64,000 nucleotides of DNA, from the NCBI RefSeq assembly GCF_000297095.1, contig NZ_AEEA01000036.1, forward strand, positions 1 to 64,000. The letters run 5' to 3'. Positions 58,735-64,000 of the stretch are shown piece after piece. Numbering within the stretch: position 1 is the first letter of the stretch; each line of letters begins with the position of its first letter. Below the pieces are notes generated by a model, which saw nothing but the letters and a program-made list of their open reading frames with translations, ran no database searches and was not told the origin of the DNA. A program made the translations under genes and the position numbers. The DNA is from Treponema primitia ZAS-1 (GTDB taxonomy: Bacteria; Spirochaetota; Spirochaetia; Treponematales; Breznakiellaceae).

Positions 58735-59293
58735 CCTGTAAATAGAGGCTGTATGCCGAGGCCATGAGGGCGTGTACATAGGGTGGACGCCCCAGGCCTT
58801 GGAATACTTCCCGGATCGGTACCAATTCTATGTCCACATATTCATCGTCATCCAAGTCCTGTGTGTCCAGGGCTCGTAAATCTTCGGCCAAAAAGAAATG
58901 AACATGGTTGGCCATAATTGCCGGGTTGGGGCTGAATACCCCGATTTTCCGGATTTTCCCCGGTGTATAGGCGGTTTCTTCCCGCATTTCCCGGGCTGCC
59001 GCTTCCAGTGCATCTTCCCCGGGCTCAAAAACTCCACCGGGAAATTCCAGGCTTAGTTCCTGGGAACCGTGGCGCCATTGGCGGACCATCACAAATTCCT
59101 TCCCCCGCTCTGTTTCAATTACCGGTACCACGATAGCCCAGTCCGGGGCGTCGATAACTGTAAAAACCCGGGACTCTCCCTCCGGTGATTTGCAGGTGGT
59201 GTCCCGGATCGACAAAACCCGGGAGCGGTAGACCTCTCGCCGGGATTCTTCGTGCCAGATAAGGTGGGCCGCTGATTCATGGTTGTTGCTCAT
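58724..59293 (-). CDS. NUDIX hydrolase (ADP-ribose pyrophosphatase type)
   Basis: A 189-residue NUDIX enzyme. The Nudix box is complete: GGVFEPGEDALEAAAREMRE followed by ETAYTPG. The N-terminal strand FTVIDAPDWAIVVPVIETE and the QWRHGSQELSLEFPGG segment place it near ADP-ribose or sugar-nucleotide pyrophosphatases (NudF type). It stands alone on the minus strand and overlaps the end of the LysM gene tail to tail. Confidence 0.92.
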   Translation of the reverse strand: MSNNHESAAHLIWHEESRREVYRSRVLSIRDTTCKSPEGESRVFTVIDAPDWAIVVPVIETERGKEFVMVRQWRHGSQELSLEFPGGVFEPGEDALEAAAREMREETAYTPGKIRKIGVFSPNPAIMANHVHFFLAEDLRALDTQDLDDDEYVDIELVPIREVFQGLGRPPYVHALMASAYSLYLQATE

Positions 59294-59555
59294 GGGGATA
59301 TGGTATATTTTTAGGGGTTTTTCGTATATGGCTTCGGACTTAGTAGTCGGATCGCAGTTTGCGGGAATACACCCGGTATGGTATACTAAATTTTAACGGA
59401 GCGAGGCAAAATGGTGGGAACCGTGTATGAAGAAATCATCAGGTGGGGCGTATTTTGTAACGTATCGGGCGCAGGGGGATTTTCCGGTTAGTTTTGACAA
59501 TTCCCCGCTAAGGTCTTATGCTTTGTACATACGGTATAAAGCCGAGGAGGATTTT

Positions 59556-60377
59556 ATGGCAATCATTACAATTTCACGTCAGTTGGCATCTCTTGGTGAT
59601 GAAACCGCTAACGAATTGGCAAAACTACTGGATTACCGTTTTGTGGATAAGCTTAGCCTGGAGGAGCGGATAAAGTCCTACGGCGTTGAGGGGCGTAAGC
59701 TCGAAAAATACGATGAACGGAAGCCGTCATTTTTTGCGTCCCTTTCCCAGGATAGGGATGATTATCTGCATTATCTAAAAACCGCCATGCTTACCGAAGC
59801 CGGAGAGGGGAGCTGTGTTTTTATTGGCCGGGGCGCCACGGCGGTTTTTAAGCGTATTCCCGGGGTTCTTTCGGTGTTCCTGGTTGCCCCTATGGATATA
59901 CGCTGTGAACGGGTAAAAAGCTATTTTCATTGTGACGATAAGCGGGCCCGGCAGATTATTGACCAGAGCGATCACGACCGGATTGGGTTCCATCGGTACT
60001 TCTTCGATATCGACTGGGAGGATCCTTCGAACTACCACATTACCCTGAACACGGGTAACCTGCACCCGGCCCTGGCGGCCGGGATCATCAAAGAACTGCG
60101 GGATCGGGCGCTTGCTTCCGATACGGAATCCCAAAGTGTAGCCCGGCTCAAAGAAATGACCCTTGGGCAGCAGATTATCCACCACGTTTTGTATGAAAAG
60201 GAACTGCCCATCCATTTCCTGGAAGCGGTGGTTTCCGGCGGGAATGTGGTCCTTTACGGGGTCGCGAATTCCCAGACCCTTGTGGAAGCCGCAGTTTCCG
60301 CTGCTAAGGAATTCGCCGGGGTTGCGGGAGTTCAGACGGAGATCCAGGTAGTTCAAGAATACAGCGTAATGCCCTAA
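59556..60377 (+). CDS. Cytidylate-kinase-like protein with C-terminal BON-like domain
   Basis: A 273-residue protein of the cytidylate-kinase-like family. It begins MAIITISRQLASLGDETANE, where the usual P-loop GxxGSGK is replaced by SRQLASLGDE, as in this family. It also contains FIGRGATAVFKRIPG, VFLVAPMDIRCERV and YFFDIDWEDPSNYHITLNTG. Residues about 210-270 (FLEAVVSGGNVVLYGVANSQ, and later EFAGVAGVQTEIQVV) resemble a BON domain. ATG 59556 is chosen for its GAGGAGG five bases upstream; the frame extends back to 59427 without support. Its substrate is unknown. Confidence 0.82.
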   Translation: MAIITISRQLASLGDETANELAKLLDYRFVDKLSLEERIKSYGVEGRKLEKYDERKPSFFASLSQDRDDYLHYLKTAMLTEAGEGSCVFIGRGATAVFKRIPGVLSVFLVAPMDIRCERVKSYFHCDDKRARQIIDQSDHDRIGFHRYFFDIDWEDPSNYHITLNTGNLHPALAAGIIKELRDRALASDTESQSVARLKEMTLGQQIIHHVLYEKELPIHFLEAVVSGGNVVLYGVANSQTLVEAAVSAAKEFAGVAGVQTEIQVVQEYSVMP

Positions 60378-60439
60378 TTTTTTTTAAAAGATCTAAAGCA
60401 AAATGTACGGGAGCCCCCTAATACGGTTAGGAGGCTCTT

Positions 60440-61546
60440 ATGTTACGGTTGTTTCTTTGTATACTCCCGGCGCTGATTATCGGGGGTTGTAGTTTGTCGG
60501 CGGGGGTGGAGGACCATGGTTCGCCCCAGGGAAGTTTACGGATAGTCACCTGGAATGTGCAGGCCCTTTTTGACGGGAGTCAAACCGGGACCGAGTATAG
60601 TGAATATCTTAATGAGGCCGGCTGGGCGGAGGATAAATTTTCCGCCCGGGTAAACGCCATTGCCCAGGCCATAGGCCGGATAGCCGACGGGGTTCCGGAC
60701 ATCATAGCCCTGGAGGAGATTGAAAACTCCCCGTGTTTGGAGGCTATCGCCCAAAGCGATCTTTCAAAGTACGGCTATGGGTATACCTTTTTTTCCAAGA
60801 ACAAGGGAGCGTCCCTGGGAATTGGGGTATTAAGCCGTATCCCCTTTACGGAGACCCGGGTCCATGGCATGGTCTGGGACCAGGAGACCGCCCCGAGACC
60901 GGTATTGGAACTCTGGCTGAGGCCGGAGGATACTCCTCTGGTCCTCTTTGTCTGCCACTGGAAATCCAAGCTTGGCGGGGACGACAACACCGAAACCCTG
61001 CGCCGGGCTTCTGCCCGGGTTATCCTTAGGAGGATCCGGGAGATACGGGCGGAGTACCCTAATGTACCCGCCGTAATCATGGGGGACCTGAACGAAAACT
61101 ACGATGAGTTTTACCGCCGGGACAGAAAGATACTCAGCGCCCTGCTGCCGGATGATCCGGATGCTGCGGATTTCATCCGTGCGGATTTCATCCCTGCAGA
61201 TTACATCGGTACAGGAACGGGGAATGGGGAAAATTTTTTAATTCTGAGCAGTGAAAAACCACCGGCGGCATCCTACGTTGATTCGTCCATACCGGCCTTC
61301 TATTCACCCTGGGGACAGGAATTGCAGAAGGGTTCTTATTATTATAAGAACGACTGGGAAACTATCGATCATTTCCTGCTATCGGAACAGTTCTTTGATC
61401 GGGCGGGATGGGACTTTAGTTCCTGCCGGGTTCTGGATCAGGAGCCCTTTGTTAACGCCAAGGGAATCCCCGATACCTATAGCCCCCGTACCGGCCAGGG
61501 CTTGAGCGATCATCTCCCCCTGATGCTGGTGCTGACTAATTATTGA
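60440..61546 (+). CDS. Endonuclease/exonuclease/phosphatase-family lipoprotein
   Basis: An exported lipoprotein, 368 residues; the lipobox IIGGC places the lipidated Cys at 17. The mature part is an EEP (DNase I-like) fold with all catalytic segments: IVTWNVQ, IIALEEIENS, VCHWKSKLGG, IMGDLNENYDE, and the final SDHLPLM. In spirochaetes such outer-envelope proteins could act as extracellular nucleases or lipid phosphodiesterases; the substrate is not evident. It has GGAGG before ATG and stands in a run of plus-strand genes. Confidence 0.9.
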   Translation: MLRLFLCILPALIIGGCSLSAGVEDHGSPQGSLRIVTWNVQALFDGSQTGTEYSEYLNEAGWAEDKFSARVNAIAQAIGRIADGVPDIIALEEIENSPCLEAIAQSDLSKYGYGYTFFSKNKGASLGIGVLSRIPFTETRVHGMVWDQETAPRPVLELWLRPEDTPLVLFVCHWKSKLGGDDNTETLRRASARVILRRIREIRAEYPNVPAVIMGDLNENYDEFYRRDRKILSALLPDDPDAADFIRADFIPADYIGTGTGNGENFLILSSEKPPAASYVDSSIPAFYSPWGQELQKGSYYYKNDWETIDHFLLSEQFFDRAGWDFSSCRVLDQEPFVNAKGIPDTYSPRTGQGLSDHLPLMLVLTNY

Positions 61547-61576
61547 CAGGTCAAGTATTGACCTCTATCATGAGTC

Positions 61577-62341
61577 GTGCGTAATAAATTGACCAACGAG
61601 CTGGCGGTCTGCGGGTTGAACGCCGTGAAAGCCCTGGGGGAGACCCATCCTGAACGGATCAACCGGTTCTTCCTCCGGGAAGACCGGCTGCCCTTGTTTA
61701 CCAAGCTCTGCAAAAACCTGGCTGAATGGAAGCGGCCCTACAAGATCTGCGACGATGAAGAGCTGGAACGGGTTTGCAAGAGTAACCGCCACCAGGGTGT
61801 GGCGGCCATGATTGACGAGCCCCTGGTGGAGGGCCTTAGTCAGGAGGATCTTGATACCTGGGCCCGGGAAGGGAAGACGGGGCTTCTCCTCTCTGCCGTG
61901 GGCAACGACCACAACCTGGGAGCCATAGTCCGTTCCGCAGCTTTTTTCGATGTGTCCTACGTGGTGCTCTCCGACGCCGATGAGGCTGCCCAGCTTACCA
62001 CCAGCGCCTACCGGGTTGCGGAAGGCGGTATGGAACATGTGGAGTTCCGGAAACTGAAAAATACACCAGGCTTCCTGAAAAGCGCCGCTAAATCGCTGCT
62101 TATTATCGGGGCGGACCATAGGGCGCGGCTTCGGATACGGGACCTGAAGGCCGTTGTTGGGGAGCATGGTGTCGGGCGTCCCGGGATTGCTCTGGTGATG
62201 GGTAATGAGGAAACCGGCCTTTCCCCGGAGATAAAGGAACACTGTACCAGCCTGGTGCGTATCCCCGGAAGCGGCGTCATGGAAAGTCTCAATGTGGCCC
62301 AGGCGGCAACCCTTTTCCTCCACGAAATCTATGAGCTCTGA
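61577..62341 (+). CDS. TrmH/SpoU-family RNA methyltransferase
   Basis: A 254-residue 2'-O-ribose methyltransferase with a C-terminal SPOUT knot. The N-terminal substrate-binding domain (about 1-95) includes VCGLNAVKALGETHPERINR. The three SpoU motifs are NDHNLGAIVRSAAFF, LVMGNEETGLS and RIPGSGVMESLNVAQAA. The target could be tRNA or 23S rRNA. The next gene begins within its last codons (ATG at 62331). Confidence 0.94.
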   Translation: MRNKLTNELAVCGLNAVKALGETHPERINRFFLREDRLPLFTKLCKNLAEWKRPYKICDDEELERVCKSNRHQGVAAMIDEPLVEGLSQEDLDTWAREGKTGLLLSAVGNDHNLGAIVRSAAFFDVSYVVLSDADEAAQLTTSAYRVAEGGMEHVEFRKLKNTPGFLKSAAKSLLIIGADHRARLRIRDLKAVVGEHGVGRPGIALVMGNEETGLSPEIKEHCTSLVRIPGSGVMESLNVAQAATLFLHEIYEL

Positions 62342-63110
62342 ACAAGATTCTGAACTAGCAACCTTTTTGCGGCTCCTTCGGGGCTTGCCGGGGGAACTCG
62401 CCCTGAAAATGCCGGTCCTACGGGATATCGCGGATCTGAGCGGAAACGGCGGCAGGAAAGATGGGGCTGCCGCAGATCCGGGAATAATCAGGCGGCGGCT
62501 TGACCGGCGATACGCCCGTATCGGTGTGGTCTACGGGGAACTGAGCAAACTGGATTTTAAGAAGGCAAAGCCCGGGACCGGTCTTGAGGATCTGGTCTTT
62601 GCACAGACCGATTTTGCGGTTTACCAAAAAATCAGCAGAGAAGATTTTAACATCTTCTTTGACGAAGGGCTGGATGACTTTGAGGATTCCTTCTATAAAA
62701 ACAGTTTTACCATGGATCGCGCTGCGGTGCGGAAAGCTATTTTCCATTGGTATAAGCCGGAGGGGGAACACTATTCCTGTGCTGCAAACAGCGCGGAGAA
62801 CCCCCTGCTCCTGGGGATCATGCGTACCCTGCATACCGCCCTGAATTTTGTCCCCCTGATACAAACGGAGGAGACCCTGAAGGAATGTGAGATCCTGATG
62901 CGTTTAGCCTTGGGGGAGGATGCCCTTGCGGGGCTGACCAAAAATTTCTCCGCCCTCTATTTTGGGCTGCTCCGCAGTCTCGACAAGGTTACGGTGATCC
63001 ACCCGGACGGCATGAACACCGCCCTGTCCTTTCATACGGGCGAAACTCCGCCTGCGCTGTACGGAACATTTCACCCCTCCAACAAAGCCCACACTATTCG
63101 GCTGACTTAG
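62331..63110 (+). CDS. Protein of unknown function overlapping the TrmH gene
   Basis: I do not recognise this 259-residue protein. ATG 62331 (MSSEQDSELATFLRLLRG) overlaps the methyltransferase stop by 11 bases; a longer frame from 62292 lies wholly in the other gene and was rejected. It is soluble, with no signal peptide. Segments of note are FFDEGLDDFEDSFYKNSFTM and FHWYKPEGEHYSCAANSAEN. The end reads YGTFHPSNKAHTIRLT. Coupling to the RNA methyltransferase may be its only contextual clue. Confidence 0.7.
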   Translation: MSSEQDSELATFLRLLRGLPGELALKMPVLRDIADLSGNGGRKDGAAADPGIIRRRLDRRYARIGVVYGELSKLDFKKAKPGTGLEDLVFAQTDFAVYQKISREDFNIFFDEGLDDFEDSFYKNSFTMDRAAVRKAIFHWYKPEGEHYSCAANSAENPLLLGIMRTLHTALNFVPLIQTEETLKECEILMRLALGEDALAGLTKNFSALYFGLLRSLDKVTVIHPDGMNTALSFHTGETPPALYGTFHPSNKAHTIRLT

Positions 63111-63132
63111 GACCAGTAGGTCCTACCGGTCC

Positions 63133-64000
63133 TTAGATGGGGATGCTGAACTCGTTGGTAAAGAGGGTATCGCTCTGGAAATTGTTTATCATAAGCACCG
63201 GTTGATGGGTCGCGTCCAGGGTATCCCGCCAGAGGGCGCCCTCGGGGTCCACATGGCTGCGATGGGAAATTACCACCTTGGTAGGGAGGTGCACAAATTC
63301 ATTGTTCACCAGACCGATGATGAGCTTCGTTTTTCCCGCCATGGCCGCATGGGCCGCAGCATTACCGAGCCGTTCGCAGTAAATCGAGTCGCTGGGCGCG
63401 GCAGGAGCGGAACGGATCATATAACTGGGATCGATGTACTTTAGGTTGGTCTCAATTTTTTTGTCATCAAAGTACTTTTGGATCCGGTCCCGCATATAGG
63501 TACCCACGTCGACCATCTTAACATTGCCGCCGGCATCGGTTTTTACTTCTTTTATCAGCTGATCCTGCAGGGCCCCTTCGGCAACAATTACTACCGCATG
63601 GTGCCGTTTGCTCAGCCGTTCCTCCAGGTGGTGGAAGAAGCCGTTGGGTCCTTCCAGATCGAAGGGTACCTCGGGGATGAGCACAAAGTTTACCTCGTGG
63701 CTGGCCAGGGCAGTATGGGCGGCGATAAATCCCGATTCCCGCCCCATTACTTTTACTAAGCCTATGCCGTTGATCTGGGAGTTGGCTTCCATGTGGGCAG
63801 CGGTTACAACTTCTACTGCCTTTGCAACGGCGGTGTCAAAACCAAAGGACCGTTCTATAAAGGCGAAATCGTTATCCACCGTCTTGGGGATACCCACGGT
63901 GGCGATCTTCAACCCCCGCCTCTCTATTTCGTTGGCAATGTCCAGGGAACCCCGCTGGGTCCCATCACCGCCGATGGTAAAGAGTATATTCATATTGAGC
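63133..64000 (-). CDS. pfk: 6-phosphofructokinase, 5' end beyond the window
   Basis: Glycolytic phosphofructokinase, C-terminal 289 codons seen; the frame continues past position 64000. The active-site segments are FTIGGDGTQRG, GIPKTVDNDFAFIERSFGFD, VKVMGRESGFIA and IPEVPFDLEG. The combination GGDG (Gly, as in ATP enzymes) with PKTVDND (Lys, as in PPi enzymes) is that of the plant and trypanosome-like ATP-dependent clade, so ATP is the more probable phosphoryl donor. ATG at 63993 is internal, since GGDG sits too close to it for a true N-terminus. Confidence 0.93.
   Translation of the reverse strand, partial: LNMNILFTIGGDGTQRGSLDIANEIERRGLKIATVGIPKTVDNDFAFIERSFGFDTAVAKAVEVVTAAHMEANSQINGIGLVKVMGRESGFIAAHTALASHEVNFVLIPEVPFDLEGPNGFFHHLEERLSKRHHAVVIVAEGALQDQLIKEVKTDAGGNVKMVDVGTYMRDRIQKYFDDKKIETNLKYIDPSYMIRSAPAAPSDSIYCERLGNAAAHAAMAGKTKLIIGLVNNEFVHLPTKVVISHRSHVDPEGALWRDTLDATHQPVLMINNFQSDTLFTNEFSIPI

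Overview
The window looks like chromosomal DNA of a termite-gut-type Treponema (Spirochaetes). The support is indirect: treponemal-style lipoproteins with loose lipoboxes, a rpmH-rnpA-yidD-yidC-jag cluster, near-balanced base composition outside one island, and a CooS carbon monoxide dehydrogenase set, which points towards the CO2-reducing (T. primitia-like) lineage. The species is inferred, not proven.

Layout. Positions 1-3400 (minus strand) hold the ribosomal protein L34 / RNase P / membrane-insertase operon. A divergent promoter at 3531 starts a plus-strand transcript that opens with a cobalamin riboswitch (3567-3723) and a hairpin that hides the first Shine-Dalgarno. It runs with overlapping or closely spaced genes to 16828: an Ig-like lipoprotein with a duplicated C-terminal domain, a TonB-dependent receptor, BtuF-, BtuC- and BtuD-like ABC transporter parts, a fused NifH/NifD-like protein, a NifK-like protein, CobU, a CbiR-like TIM-barrel protein, CobT and CobS. 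I read this as a corrinoid capture, import, remodelling and nucleotide-loop assembly operon that also carries a nitrogenase-like reductase. The reductase keeps the Fe-S ligands but lacks the FeMo-cofactor ligands, so a corrinoid or other tetrapyrrole is its likeliest target. It is the best candidate here for an undescribed activity.

Positions 16819-30245 are an AT-rich defence island inserted at the 3' end of cobS; a 59-bp imperfect direct repeat of the cobS end marks both edges. It carries an XRE regulator, Vsr and a C5-cytosine methyltransferase on the plus strand. On the minus strand is one long operon: hsdR, hsdM, hsdS, an AIPR protein, a protein with two GHKL ATPase domains plus a histidine-kinase H-box, and a receiver-domain protein. 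The last three look like a phosphorelay-linked defence module riding on a type I restriction system.

Positions 30335-37165 hold an outer-membrane protein and a TetR-controlled operon of RND/MMPL transporter, LolA-like protein and outer-membrane protein; the transporter and the last protein share an acidic FGFGG motif. From 37170 to 53534 nearly everything is on the minus strand: a DUF362 ferredoxin protein, an esterase, GlnRS, a hydrolase / membrane-anchored MurF / Ddl operon, a YfcC transporter with an M20 amidohydrolase, CooS-CooF-FAD oxidoreductase, and GroEL. From 53828 to the end are sugar or polyol dehydrogenases, RNase HI, a PC4-like protein, lipoprotein and LysM genes, a NUDIX hydrolase, a cytidylate-kinase-like protein, a phosphatase-family lipoprotein, a TrmH methyltransferase, an unknown gene and a phosphofructokinase cut by the window edge. 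No rRNA, tRNA or CRISPR array was found.
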